Assembly (NCBI GenBank): GCA_037127655.1
Contig: JBAXXY010000002.1
Location: forward strand, 1-58,050
DNA from: GWF2-38-69 sp037127655
GTDB lineage: Bacteria; Verrucomicrobiota; Lentisphaeria; Victivallales; GWF2-38-69
Reading direction: 5' to 3'
DNA length: 58,050 nt
Below the pieces are notes generated by a model that saw only the letters and a program-made list of their open reading frames with translations, was not told the origin of the DNA and did no database searches. The position numbers and the translations under genes are program-made. Below, piece by piece: positions 49,679-58,050 of this stretch; within the stretch, counting starts at the first letter, position 1; the number at the start of each line of letters is the position of its first letter.

Positions 49679-51184
49679 ATGGACGAGTTATTGCGACTGG
49701 AAAACATCAGCAAAACCTTTCCTGGTGTATGCGCGCTTAAAAATGTTTCTTTTACGCTAAGAAAGGGGGAAGTCCATGCCCTGCTTGGCGAAAACGGCGC
49801 AGGGAAATCCACTTTCATAAAAATAGTGTCAGGAGCGCAGCTTCCTGACAAGAAAACCGATAATGTCTTCCTGATTAACGGAAGCCCTGCAAATATACAT
49901 ACACCTCATCAGGCTATTAAGATCGGGATTTCCACTGTCTATCAGGAACTCAATCTATGCCCTCACCTGAGCGTAGCTGAAAATATTTTTCTCAATAGAG
50001 AAGTATTATCTTTTCCGAGACGGGTAAACTATAAAAAAATGTATGAGGAGACCACAAAATTACTAGATTATCTGCAAGTCAACATAAACCCAAGAACCCG
50101 CGTAAAAGACCTGCCTGTATCCAAACAACAGATCATCGAAATCGCCAAAGCCCTTTCATACAATGCAACTATCCTGATAATGGACGAACCGACTTCCTCA
50201 TTGTCTGAAAATGAAGTTGCAGACCTTCACAGGATAATCCTTCAACTCAAAAAAGAAGGAAAGGGCATAATCTACATCTCTCACAAACTTGAGGAGTTGA
50301 ACAAAATCGTTGACAGGATAACCGTATTTCGTGACGGAGAGTATATAGTCACAGCAGATTTCAATTCCATCACCCTTGATGAAATTATAAAACACATGGT
50401 AGGAAGAAGCGTTGATGAGAAATACCCTAAACTTCATCTCGAACCTTCAGCGGATGCGTTATTTTCTGTAAGAAACCTTTCAAACCCGTCGATGTTTAAA
50501 GATCTCTCTTTTGACCTTTACAAAGGAGAGATATTAGGTTTTGCTGGGCTTGTCGGCGCCGGTAGAACAGAGTTCGCCAAGACAGTGTTCGGAGCATTCG
50601 GTTCCGGCTACAAAGGCGAAATATTTATAAACGGCAAACCAATAAAAGTTTCCACTCCTTCAGATGCCATCAGCCATGGCCTGGTTTATATCCCTGAAGA
50701 CAGAAAGCACGAAGGTCTGGCGCTGGGAATGACCATTGAACAGAATCTCACCATCCCAAACACCAGGAAATTGTCCAATGTTCTTGGGATACTTCGCAAA
50801 AATGCCATGCGGGACTATGCTAAGAACATCAGTAATACACTGAAGATTAAAACTCCGTCGATAAAACAGCTGGTTAAGAACCTCTCAGGCGGAAACCAGC
50901 AGAAAGTAGTTATCGGCAAATGGATCGCAAGAAAACCTTTCGTCATGATCTTTGACGAACCTACAAGAGGCGTGGATGTAAATGCCAAAGTTGAAATCTA
51001 TAAAATACTTAATAACCTCAAAGAACAGGGTATCGGAGTAATAATGATCTCCTCTGACCTGCCTGAGCTGCTCGGAATGACCGACAGACTGGCTGTAATG
51101 CGAAGAGGAAAACTCATTAAGATATTAAAAACAAAAGAGACAAACCAGGAAGAAGTAATCACATACGCAGCTGTAGAAAAGTAA
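49679..51184 (+). CDS. Sugar ABC transporter ATP-binding protein (RbsA/XylG type)
   Basis: A 501-aa protein with two ABC cassettes, as usual for CUT2 sugar importers. The first has Walker A GENGAGKST (about 38-46), a VSKQQIIEIAKAL signature region and ILIMDEPTSSL. The second has the degenerate Walker A typical of this family (GLVGAGRTEF), then LSGGNQQKVVIGKW and IFDEPTRGVD. First gene of a five-gene operon with permease, binding protein, kinase-phosphatase fusion and an unrecognised protein. A GGAGG sits just before the ATG. Confidence 0.95.
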   Translation: MDELLRLENISKTFPGVCALKNVSFTLRKGEVHALLGENGAGKSTFIKIVSGAQLPDKKTDNVFLINGSPANIHTPHQAIKIGISTVYQELNLCPHLSVAENIFLNREVLSFPRRVNYKKMYEETTKLLDYLQVNINPRTRVKDLPVSKQQIIEIAKALSYNATILIMDEPTSSLSENEVADLHRIILQLKKEGKGIIYISHKLEELNKIVDRITVFRDGEYIVTADFNSITLDEIIKHMVGRSVDEKYPKLHLEPSADALFSVRNLSNPSMFKDLSFDLYKGEILGFAGLVGAGRTEFAKTVFGAFGSGYKGEIFINGKPIKVSTPSDAISHGLVYIPEDRKHEGLALGMTIEQNLTIPNTRKLSNVLGILRKNAMRDYAKNISNTLKIKTPSIKQLVKNLSGGNQQKVVIGKWIARKPFVMIFDEPTRGVDVNAKVEIYKILNNLKEQGIGVIMISSDLPELLGMTDRLAVMRRGKLIKILKTKETNQEEVITYAAVEK

Positions 51185-51199
51185 AATAAGGAGAGTTGA

Positions 51200-52159
51200 A
51201 TGAACTATTATAAAAAATTCCGCGAAAGCGTTTCAAGTGAGACATTTCAGATAATATCCATAGCAAGCGGACTGATCATAATGGGAATCTTCTTCACATG
51301 CAGTTCGCCGTACTTTTTCAATGTTGACAACCTGCTCAATGTCGCTCTCCAGACTTCCATTATTGCCATTATAGCTATCGGTCAGACCTATGTGATAATA
51401 ACTGGAGGGATAGACCTCTCCATAGGTTCAATTATGGCGCTTTCGGGAGTAATAAGCGCCTTGTGCATGAATGCAGGAATTGATGTGGGCACTTCAATGG
51501 TTCTGGGAATTCTAGCAGGCTGCGCAATAGGCGCGCTGAACGGCGTATTGATTGTGTTTGGCAGGCTGCCTCCTTTCATCGCCACTCTGGGGACTATGAG
51601 CATCGCTCGAGGCATTGCCCTGCTGATAACAAACGGCATACCTATTTCCGGACTTCCAGACTCATTTGGATTCTTCGGCAATGATTCTGTACTGGGGATT
51701 CCTTTCCCTGTAATTTTAATGATTGTCCTGACAATGATCTTCGGCTACATTCTCAAAAACACGCGGCTCGGGATTCACACATATGCCTGCGGGAGCAACC
51801 TTGAAGCTGCCAGGCTTTCCGGCATCAATACAAAACTGACTATATTCATAATTTATATTTCTTCAGCTTTCCTGGCTTCCATTGCAGGCCTCATTTTCGC
51901 ATCCAGAATCGTTTCAGGCCAGCCCAGCGCAGGAGCAGGCTACGAACTTTACTCGGTAGCCTCATCAGTAATTGGCGGAACAAATCTGATGGGTGGTGAA
52001 GGAATGGTTACAGGCGCGCTGCTTGGAGCGCTGGTCATCGGCGTTCTCCGCAATGGTTTAAATCTTCTTGGCATTTCAGCTTTCACTCAGGAAGTGCTGA
52101 TCGGAGTAGTCATTATTCTTGCAGTTTATGCAGATAGGATAAAACATCGTAGAAACTAA
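51200..52159 (+). CDS. Sugar ABC transporter permease (RbsC type)
   Basis: A 319-aa permease with about eight to ten membrane segments, matching RbsC: AIGQTYVIITGGIDLSIGSIMAL, GRLPPFIATLGTMSIARG and the C-terminal GGEGMVTGALLGALVIGVLRNGLNLLG. It begins 15 bp after the ATPase gene with AAGGAGAG upstream. It pairs with itself to form the membrane channel of the CUT2 importer. Confidence 0.95.
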   Translation: MNYYKKFRESVSSETFQIISIASGLIIMGIFFTCSSPYFFNVDNLLNVALQTSIIAIIAIGQTYVIITGGIDLSIGSIMALSGVISALCMNAGIDVGTSMVLGILAGCAIGALNGVLIVFGRLPPFIATLGTMSIARGIALLITNGIPISGLPDSFGFFGNDSVLGIPFPVILMIVLTMIFGYILKNTRLGIHTYACGSNLEAARLSGINTKLTIFIIYISSAFLASIAGLIFASRIVSGQPSAGAGYELYSVASSVIGGTNLMGGEGMVTGALLGALVIGVLRNGLNLLGISAFTQEVLIGVVIILAVYADRIKHRRN

Positions 52160-52175
52160 AAAGGGAGGTTACAAA

Positions 52176-53108
52176 ATGAAGGGGTTCTTAAAATCAACGC
52201 TCTTAATTATGGCATTTTTTGCGCTGGCTTTTTCAGTCTCAGCCAAAGAGCTGAAATTCGTCCTTATAACTATGGACTCAATGGATGAACATTGGTTATC
52301 GGTAAAGGCAGGCGCCGAAGCCAAAGCCAAGGAACTCGGAATCAAGCTTTCGTTCAATGCACCCTCGGGAAAAGTAGACCCCAACGAACAGACCCGCATG
52401 GTTGAAGACGCCATCACAAAAAGAGTTGACGCTATTCTGATTGCCCCTTCAGATGCAGCAGCATTATCACCCGTGGTTAACAGAGCTATCAAAGCCAAGA
52501 TTCCCGTTGTCGTTATAGACTCCCCTGTTAACTCCAAAGGATGTCTGACTTTCCTTGCCACTGACAACTACAAAGCAGCTCAGCTTGCGGCAGATGAACT
52601 TGCAAAACTTATCAACAACAAAGGCAAAGTTGCCATTGTCAATGCACAGGCAGGCTCAGGCACGACAGTTCTCAGAGTTAACGGTTTTGTCGATAGAATC
52701 AAAACAAATTACCCTGATATAAAAATTGTCTCGACTCAATACTGCAACGGCGATAAGATGCTGGCTCTCAGCCAGGCCATGGACATTATGACTGCAAATC
52801 CTGACCTCGCAGGCTTCTATACATCCAATGAAGGTTCCACCGTCGGTGTAGCAAGAGCTATTCAAGAAAAAGGCAAAAGCAGAAAGATCATACTTGTCGG
52901 TTTCGACAAATCAGTTGACATCATTAAAGGGATTGAAAACCACAGCATAGAAGCAGTAATGGCTCAGGATCCGTATAAAATGGGTTATGACGGGGTAGCT
53001 GCAGCCTATGACTTCATAACTTCCGGCAAAAAACCAGCCGAAAAAGTTGACACCGGAGTCAAAGTCATAACTATAGATAATGTTTCAGAAATAAAAAAGA
53101 AAAACTAA
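52176..53108 (+). CDS. Sugar ABC transporter periplasmic binding protein (RbsB type)
   Basis: A 310-aa binding protein with a signal peptide (about 1-22, SVSAKE) and no lipobox. Periplasmic-binding features of the ribose/galactose class: KFVLITMDSMDEHWLSV at the mature N-terminus, DAILIAPSDAAALSPV, VVIDSPVNSKG, and GFDKSVDIIKGI. Such proteins bind pentoses, hexoses or related polyols. The neighbouring lyxose isomerase-like and kinase genes suggest a pentose or modified sugar, but ligand choice is inference. GGGAGG precedes the ATG. Confidence 0.93.
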   Translation: MKGFLKSTLLIMAFFALAFSVSAKELKFVLITMDSMDEHWLSVKAGAEAKAKELGIKLSFNAPSGKVDPNEQTRMVEDAITKRVDAILIAPSDAAALSPVVNRAIKAKIPVVVIDSPVNSKGCLTFLATDNYKAAQLAADELAKLINNKGKVAIVNAQAGSGTTVLRVNGFVDRIKTNYPDIKIVSTQYCNGDKMLALSQAMDIMTANPDLAGFYTSNEGSTVGVARAIQEKGKSRKIILVGFDKSVDIIKGIENHSIEAVMAQDPYKMGYDGVAAAYDFITSGKKPAEKVDTGVKVITIDNVSEIKKKN

Positions 53109-53140
53109 ACTCTTCTGTACAGCAAAATATGAGGCGGTAA

Positions 53141-55048
53141 ATGTATAAGATTGATGTAAATGGTATTCTGGGAAAAATAGTCGATGCAAGGATTGGCGTC
53201 ATAGGCGATTTTTGCCTAGATGTCTATTGGAACATTGATAAAAGCAAGTCGGAAATCTCAATAGAGACAGGGCTGATGACAAAACCCGTTGCCACTCAGA
53301 ATTACAGTCTTGGCGGCGCGGGGAATGTTGCCAACAATCTGAAAGCTATGGGAGTCGGTAATGTAAAGTGTTTCGGTGTTACCGGGCAAGATCCTTTCGG
53401 ATATCAAATGAGGGCTCTGATGAATGACCTGAACATCAATCATGCCGGCCTTGTCGAACAGAAAGAATCATGGAACACTCATGTCTATATAAAACCGATC
53501 GAGGAAGGCGGCGAACTGAGCCGGATTGACTTTGGATGCAAGAATTCAATTTCCGATGAGACGGCTTCAAATCTGCTGGGCAAACTCGCAACTGAAGTTA
53601 AAAACCTTGATGCTGTCATAATAAACCAGCAGGTTACAGAAGGCATTCACAATTCAAAAACTTTCCAGAAAGGTTTGCAGGAAGTTATAAATGCCAACCC
53701 CGACAAACTCTTCTTTCTGGATAGCAGAAACTGCGCAGAACTTTACGGCAATACCATAAGAAAGATCAACTCTTATGAAGCGCTAAAACTCTGCAATATA
53801 GCGTGCGAACCTGACGATGTAGTAGCCGAGAAAGACGCGATTGAATCAGCAAAGAAACTCCAGTCAAAATGGCATAAAACCCTATTCGTTACACGCGGAC
53901 CCAGAGGCTGCATTGTCCTGGATGAAAAAGGGGTAAACATTATTCCAGGTCTTCACATAACTTCAAAAACAGATACCGTAGGTGCTGGAGACAGTATGCT
54001 TTCTGGCATAGCGGGAGCTATGGCAAGCAGTTATGACCCTGTTACGGCTGCGGCTTTCGGCAATTTTGTGGCCGGAGTGACTGTCCAGAAGCTCTATCAG
54101 ACCGGCACAGCTTCTCCTCATGAAATAAAAAAAATAGGTTCAGAACCCGATTACATCTTCAAGCCTGAAAAAGCAGATGACATCCGCTCGGCAGTCTATT
54201 TCAAAGACTCTGAAATTGAACTTGTCAGAGAACCTCTGGAAATCGAAAAAATATCCCATGCCATATTTGACCATGACGGGACTATTTCCGTCCTTAGAGA
54301 AGGCTGGGAAAAAATAATGGAACCCATGATGCTCAAAGCCATTATGGGCCCGGTTTATTCGACCGCCGACGAATCTACTTACCACAAAGTTCTTAACCGT
54401 GCTCGCAAGTTTATCGACGCTACAACGGGTGTCCAGACTCTCGTTCAGATGCAGGGGCTTGTGGAACTTGTCAGGGAATTCGGTTTCACTCCGAAAGAAG
54501 AAATACTCGATGAATTCGGGTACAAGGCCATCTACAATGAAGCTCTTCTTGAACTCGTTAAAAAGAGGATTGAAAAGTTAAGGAGAGGTGAGCTTTCCAT
54601 TGACGACTTTGCTATAAAAGGAGTTGTTCCATTCCTTCAAAGGCTTCACAAAACAGGCATCAAACTGTATATGGCAAGCGGTTCTGATGAGAATGATGTT
54701 ATAGAAGAAGCCAAAGCTCTGGGTTATGCTGACCTTTTTGAAGGCAGAATCTACGGAGCTATCGGAGATGCTGCAAAAGAAGCAAAGAAAATTGTTATGG
54801 ATAGGATAGTTAATGATATTGGAACAAAAAATGCCAGAAAGATTGCCGCTTTCGGCGACGGTCCCGTCGAAATCAGGGAGATCAATAAGCGCGGCGGAAT
54901 AGCAGTCGGGATAGCAAGCGACGAAGTAAGGCGTTTCGGGCTGAATCAATCCAAACGAAGCCGATTGATCCGTGCCGGCGCGGATATCATTATCCCTGAT
55001 TACTCGCAGTCGAAAATCCTTTTTGAAATACTAAAAATCCAAGGATAA
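53141..55048 (+). CDS. Fusion of PfkB-family sugar kinase and HAD-family phosphatase
   Basis: A 635-aa two-domain protein. Residues 1 to about 330 form a PfkB/ribokinase-fold kinase of the HldE-N (RfaE) type: IGDFCLDVYW, GGAGNVANNLKAMG, and the catalytic Asp in DTVGAGDSMLSG. Residues about 365-635 are a HAD hydrolase: motif I FDHDGTIS with the nucleophile Asp, motif II YMASGSDEND, a Lys-rich stretch, and motif IV FGDGPVEIRE. HldE normally fuses this kinase to a nucleotidyltransferase, so a kinase-phosphatase fusion is unusual; it could phosphorylate at one carbon and dephosphorylate at another, or set a substrate cycle. It lies in the ABC operon, 32 bp after the binding-protein gene. Confidence 0.88.
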   Translation: MYKIDVNGILGKIVDARIGVIGDFCLDVYWNIDKSKSEISIETGLMTKPVATQNYSLGGAGNVANNLKAMGVGNVKCFGVTGQDPFGYQMRALMNDLNINHAGLVEQKESWNTHVYIKPIEEGGELSRIDFGCKNSISDETASNLLGKLATEVKNLDAVIINQQVTEGIHNSKTFQKGLQEVINANPDKLFFLDSRNCAELYGNTIRKINSYEALKLCNIACEPDDVVAEKDAIESAKKLQSKWHKTLFVTRGPRGCIVLDEKGVNIIPGLHITSKTDTVGAGDSMLSGIAGAMASSYDPVTAAAFGNFVAGVTVQKLYQTGTASPHEIKKIGSEPDYIFKPEKADDIRSAVYFKDSEIELVREPLEIEKISHAIFDHDGTISVLREGWEKIMEPMMLKAIMGPVYSTADESTYHKVLNRARKFIDATTGVQTLVQMQGLVELVREFGFTPKEEILDEFGYKAIYNEALLELVKKRIEKLRRGELSIDDFAIKGVVPFLQRLHKTGIKLYMASGSDENDVIEEAKALGYADLFEGRIYGAIGDAAKEAKKIVMDRIVNDIGTKNARKIAAFGDGPVEIREINKRGGIAVGIASDEVRRFGLNQSKRSRLIRAGADIIIPDYSQSKILFEILKIQG

Positions 55049-55059
55049 ATGAGGAAATT

Positions 55060-56160
55060 ATGCCCTTCCCTAAAATCAATAGAGACAATCTAAACATAAA
55101 GCCGCTTAAAGCCAGATACAGTAAAGTAAATATCGAAAGAGACCATCTGACCGTTGAATCCAAAACAAAAGTATTTTCTCCTAACTCAGAAGCAACCATC
55201 GCTGAAACTGCCGTCAGAATGCTCGAGGCAAGAAAAAACGAGAAGTCAGTTATGCTCGCATTCGGGGCTCATTCTATAAAAAATGGCCTTTCACCTGTTC
55301 TTATCAAGTTCATTGAAGATGGATGGATCACACATCTAGCTACAAATGGAGCAGGAATCATCCACGACTGGGAGTTTGCATATCTCGGAAACACGAGCGA
55401 GGATGTCAAAGGGAATGTAAAAAACGGCGAATTCGGGATATGGCAGGAAACTGGATATTATATAAATCTGGCTATTATCGTAGGCGCTTATGAGGGATTG
55501 GGATATGGTGAGTCAATAGGGGCTATGATTCAGAATGAATGCCTCAATATTCCATCAGTAGAGGAACTCGAGGATACTATTAAGGACACATCCAATCTCG
55601 AAAAATCTGCATCCGCGGCTGACCTGCTTTACACTATCAAGAAGTTTTCCATCAAGTCAGGAAGACTGGACATCCCCCACCCCTATAAAAAATACAGCAT
55701 TCAAGCAGCAGCTTATCGGTTGAGAGTTCCCTTCACAGGTCATCCGATGATAGGACATGACATCATTTACAATCATCCTGTCAATCATGGCGGAGCAATC
55801 GGCAGAGCGGCACTAAGGGATTTTCTTGTTTATGCTAATCAAGTCTCAAACTTGGATGGCGGAGTCTATCTCTCTGTGGGGTCAGCAGTAATGTCGCCAA
55901 TGATTTTTGAAAAATCTCTCTCCATGGCTCAAAACCTGAAAATTCAAGAAGGCAAACACATTGATGGTCACTTCATATTGGTGGTTGATCTGGCTGAAAG
56001 CACATGGGACTGGAGCAAAGACGGCGAACCTCCGATGGATAATCCTGCATACTATTTAAGGTACTGCAAGACATTCAATAGGATGGGTGGGCAAATGAAA
56101 TACCTCTCAGCCGACAACCGCGACTTCCTGATCCACCTATACCATAAATTGAAAAACTAA
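55060..56160 (+). CDS. Unrecognised protein, possible deoxyhypusine synthase-like fold
   Basis: A 366-aa soluble protein with no signal peptide that I cannot assign with confidence. Visible features are AFGAHSIKNGLSP, an ATNGAGIIHDWEFAYLG stretch, RVPFTGHPMIGHDIIYNHP, and VDLAESTWDWS. The order Gly-rich loop, acidic strand, His-rich loop loosely resembles the NAD-binding fold of deoxyhypusine synthase homologues, but the lysine site is not evident. Its place, 11 bp after the kinase-phosphatase gene at the end of a sugar-import operon, suggests a step in sugar catabolism. It converges on the next minus-strand gene with a 4-bp overlap. GAGGAAATT precedes the ATG. Confidence 0.6.
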   Translation: MPFPKINRDNLNIKPLKARYSKVNIERDHLTVESKTKVFSPNSEATIAETAVRMLEARKNEKSVMLAFGAHSIKNGLSPVLIKFIEDGWITHLATNGAGIIHDWEFAYLGNTSEDVKGNVKNGEFGIWQETGYYINLAIIVGAYEGLGYGESIGAMIQNECLNIPSVEELEDTIKDTSNLEKSASAADLLYTIKKFSIKSGRLDIPHPYKKYSIQAAAYRLRVPFTGHPMIGHDIIYNHPVNHGGAIGRAALRDFLVYANQVSNLDGGVYLSVGSAVMSPMIFEKSLSMAQNLKIQEGKHIDGHFILVVDLAESTWDWSKDGEPPMDNPAYYLRYCKTFNRMGGQMKYLSADNRDFLIHLYHKLKN

Positions 56161-56852
56161 AATGATAGATTCTGCAATTTGATTTTATAGTCGGATGCGA
56201 GGAAGTATATCGGGGGTTGGTCCTCTTCGATTTTTGGAAATCGTCCAACTGCTTCGAGAAAACAGTTATCGCTTGAATCATCATTTATCATCGAAACCTC
56301 ACCCACAAGGACATTGCCTTTGCCTTCTTCCCCATAGAATCTGTGATATAAGCCTTGTGTAAGGCAAATGCTTTCACCGGGTTCTATTTTGACTTTCGAG
56401 CCGGCTTTGAGAGTTTTTCTGTGCCCATCAATGGAGACTGTAATATCAGAGTTTACCAAACTGTTATCCTTATCTGAATTAAAGAGTTCTATTATAAGGT
56501 TTCCTCCTCCTCTATTAATGATGTCTTCCATTTTATGCCAATGAAAGTGCATAGGCGTGATCTGCTTTTCTCTGACCATCATTATTTTTTCTGCGTAGGG
56601 TTTTGAGTAGTGTCGATTTTTTATATCTCCATTACGCAAAGTAAAGAGAAGAAGACCAGTTTTGGAAAAATCACCTAAACCAAAATCAGTAATATCCCAG
56701 CCTAGATTAAGATCGAAAATCTCCTTTGTTTCCTTAATATTCTTTCTCCAGTCCTTGATAGAGTAAAAAGCAAAAGGAGGAAGTTTGAACTTCATAAAGC
56801 TAAAAAAATCTACAGCATTATTGATTGTCGTATTAACTTCTGACCGCCTCAT
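56157..56852 (-). CDS. D-lyxose ketol-isomerase-like cupin protein
   Basis: A 231-aa protein resembling bacterial D-lyxose isomerases (YdaE/LyxI family), which interconvert D-lyxose and D-xylulose. The cupin metal site is visible: PMHFHWHKMEDI with three His and a Glu, then GLYHRFYGEEG and GEVSMIND. Metal is probably manganese or another divalent ion. GGAGG before the start lies inside the upstream kinase gene, and the two genes overlap by 4 bp (ATGA), so translation is coupled. It runs tail to tail with the sugar ABC operon. Confidence 0.87.
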   Translation of the reverse strand: MRRSEVNTTINNAVDFFSFMKFKLPPFAFYSIKDWRKNIKETKEIFDLNLGWDITDFGLGDFSKTGLLLFTLRNGDIKNRHYSKPYAEKIMMVREKQITPMHFHWHKMEDIINRGGGNLIIELFNSDKDNSLVNSDITVSIDGHRKTLKAGSKVKIEPGESICLTQGLYHRFYGEEGKGNVLVGEVSMINDDSSDNCFLEAVGRFPKIEEDQPPIYFLASDYKIKLQNLSF

Positions 56853-57859
56853 TGCAAACCTCCATAATATGTTGATATGGTTTTAGATATTACATCATAG
56901 GATACAGCGCCGCCTGTAGCGGTCGGAGAAAAGAGATTGTAATAAGCCGATACATTGGCTATCTGGATTATTTTCTTCAGAGGCATATCTTCATGGAGTC
57001 CAAATAAAGCCCCGGCACAAAAAGCATCCCCTGCTCCGACTGTCCCGGCAATATTCTTATCTTCAATCTTTAGTGATCTAATATATTCTGTCTCTCCTTT
57101 CGAATTTACACCGAAAGCCGCTTCTGGAAAGTGTATTATTACGCAATCCCTGACTCCTGATTCCATCAGTTTATGAGCCGCTTTTCTCAAATTTTCTTCA
57201 TTGATGGAGTTATCTTTTCTGCGAATCTCCATATCAGTGATTTTTCCTGCCTCTATCTCATTGATTATAAAATAGTCGAGATATTTTAGACAAGGAATAA
57301 CTACATTCTTGTATCTGTTGCCGGTTTCTGAAATTACATCAGCACAGCATTTGTAGCCTTTTTCACACAATTTTTTAAATAATCTGGCGGCGGCTACTCC
57401 GAATTCGGCATCTTCGCTATCAAGTTTTTTTAAAGCCAGAAGATAAGAATAGTGGAATATCTTTGCGTTATTCTCGGCAGAAAGAATATCACCAATATCA
57501 ATAAGATTATTGGCGCCAGAATAATGAAAGAAAGTTCTTCTGCCGTTGTTCTTATCAGTCATAACATCTGTAAATGATGTCGGAGCGCCGGAAATCTTTC
57601 TGATAGCCGAAACATCTATCCCCTTACTTTTTAAAGAAGAAATCACATAATCGCCATCGGCATCATCTCCTACTAACCCCATCGTGTAAACAGGCAGTTC
57701 AGGGCAGATTACCTTGAGATCTACAGCTGCATTGTAAATACCGCCTCCTGAATACTGCATAGAGTCTATCATCGTCAACATCCCTTCATCAGGATAGGAA
57801 TTGATGAATTTTATCTTGTCGACAACTAGTATCCCTGAAGTATAAAATCCCCTGCGCAT
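56849..57859 (-). CDS. PfkB-family carbohydrate kinase
   Basis: A 336-aa ribokinase-fold kinase: the N-terminal substrate region SGGGIYNAAVDL, YTMGLVGDDADGDYV, the lid SFTDVMTDKNNGRRTFF, FIINEIEAGKIT, and the C-terminal catalytic GTVGAGDAFCAGALFG. With a lyxose isomerase-like gene coupled downstream, D-xylulose or another ketose is a natural substrate guess. Start choice: ATG at 57859 has GGAG at spacing 9; ATG at 57874 and a TTG at 57904 in the same frame are alternatives. It is distinct from the kinase half of the fusion at 53141. Confidence 0.9.
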   Translation of the reverse strand: MRRGFYTSGILVVDKIKFINSYPDEGMLTMIDSMQYSGGGIYNAAVDLKVICPELPVYTMGLVGDDADGDYVISSLKSKGIDVSAIRKISGAPTSFTDVMTDKNNGRRTFFHYSGANNLIDIGDILSAENNAKIFHYSYLLALKKLDSEDAEFGVAAARLFKKLCEKGYKCCADVISETGNRYKNVVIPCLKYLDYFIINEIEAGKITDMEIRRKDNSINEENLRKAAHKLMESGVRDCVIIHFPEAAFGVNSKGETEYIRSLKIEDKNIAGTVGAGDAFCAGALFGLHEDMPLKKIIQIANVSAYYNLFSPTATGGAVSYDVISKTISTYYGGLQ

Positions 57860-57881
57860 GCCTTTAATCTCCATATTATTA

Positions 57882-58050
57882 TCATGCCTTGTTAGAGCTC
57901 CCAAAAATATCCATCTGCTGCATAACTGTCTTCTTAACGGACACTCTAACAGCTTCCATAATCAATGGATAATCATTATAAGCCTGCCCGGCTTTCTGAA
58001 CCGCTTCCTGCAAAGCAAAAATGGCAGACTGGGACATTCCTGTATAGAAG
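57882..58050 (-). CDS. C-terminal part of an unidentified protein (cut by window edge)
   Basis: The last 55 codons of a minus-strand gene, ending at TGA 57882-57884. The readable end contains FYTGMSQSAIFALQEAV and YPLIMEAVRVSVKKTVM, both helical and without a motif I can place. Codon use and spacing fit the gene set: the stop overlaps the TTG and lies just ahead of the likely ATG of the downstream kinase, so it is probably the upstream gene of the same operon. A sugar-metabolism role is only implied by context. Confidence 0.6.
   Translation of the reverse strand, partial: FYTGMSQSAIFALQEAVQKAGQAYNDYPLIMEAVRVSVKKTVMQQMDIFGSSNKA

Noticed and set aside
1..58050. Phage, plasmid, CRISPR or insertion-sequence content
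   Set aside because: I looked for transposase motifs, regularly spaced direct repeats and integrase-type proteins and saw none.

Overview
The window comes from a Gram-negative, anaerobic, saccharolytic bacterium that appears to make propionate by the succinate/methylmalonyl-CoA route. Many products carry signal peptides or lipoboxes and there are periplasmic adaptor-like proteins. Base composition is moderately AT-rich, and short GC-rich hairpin repeats lie between genes. This would fit an uncultured PVC-group (Lentisphaerae-like) or similar gut or sediment lineage, but the taxonomic call is inference only.

Layout. 72-2433 (-): an exported nucleosidase followed by guaA. 2726-13294 (-): a seven-gene glycan-use operon, transcribed as GH30, sugar-binding lipoprotein, two permeases, GH2, GPH symporter, GH36; its ABC ATPase is not in the window. 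13575-16754 (+): two secreted cysteine-hydrolase-like proteins (transglutaminase-like, clostripain-like). 16846-18692 (+): a COG2509-type flavoprotein with an AMMECR1 protein. 18830-21416 (+): an envelope/lipoprotein cluster closed by a strong terminator, then pnuC. 22321-24933 (+): two paralogous secreted membrane-fusion-like proteins, each with its own terminator. 24974-25939 (-): a nucleotide-sugar epimerase/dehydratase. 26076-28602 (+): HPr, enzyme I and dCMP deaminase, followed by a possible acetyltransferase remnant and a convergent DUF2062 gene.

29395-46384 is the metabolic core. On the minus strand lie methylmalonyl-CoA epimerase, MmdA-type carboxyltransferase, an unlisted 55-aa protein and a biotin carrier. 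Next is a GH64-like secreted protein. Then, on the plus strand, come the four-subunit 2-oxoglutarate ferredoxin oxidoreductase (korDABC), a cobalamin riboswitch, B12-dependent methylmalonyl-CoA mutase, two YgfG-type decarboxylases separated by a truncated second copy of the mutase B12 domain, and a succinate/propionyl-CoA transferase. meaB lies a little further on. Together these convert 2-oxoglutarate or succinate through succinyl-CoA and methylmalonyl-CoA to propionyl-CoA and propionate. Both a biotin-dependent and a biotin-independent decarboxylation route are present.

Between the CoA transferase and meaB, an SBP_bac_3 protein is paired with an atypical DAACS symporter. After meaB come an exported metallophosphatase and an exported 2H phosphoesterase, then an amino-acid antiporter. 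The right end (49679-56160, +) is a ribose-type ABC transporter operon that continues into a PfkB kinase-HAD phosphatase fusion and an unrecognised protein. It converges on a minus-strand set of D-lyxose isomerase-like protein, a second PfkB kinase and a partial gene at the edge. I see no tRNA, rRNA, CRISPR array, insertion sequence or phage gene, and no gene-free stretch over 300 bases. The least ordinary items are the riboswitch with the mutase/decarboxylase duplication, the SBP-symporter pair, and the kinase-phosphatase fusion operon.
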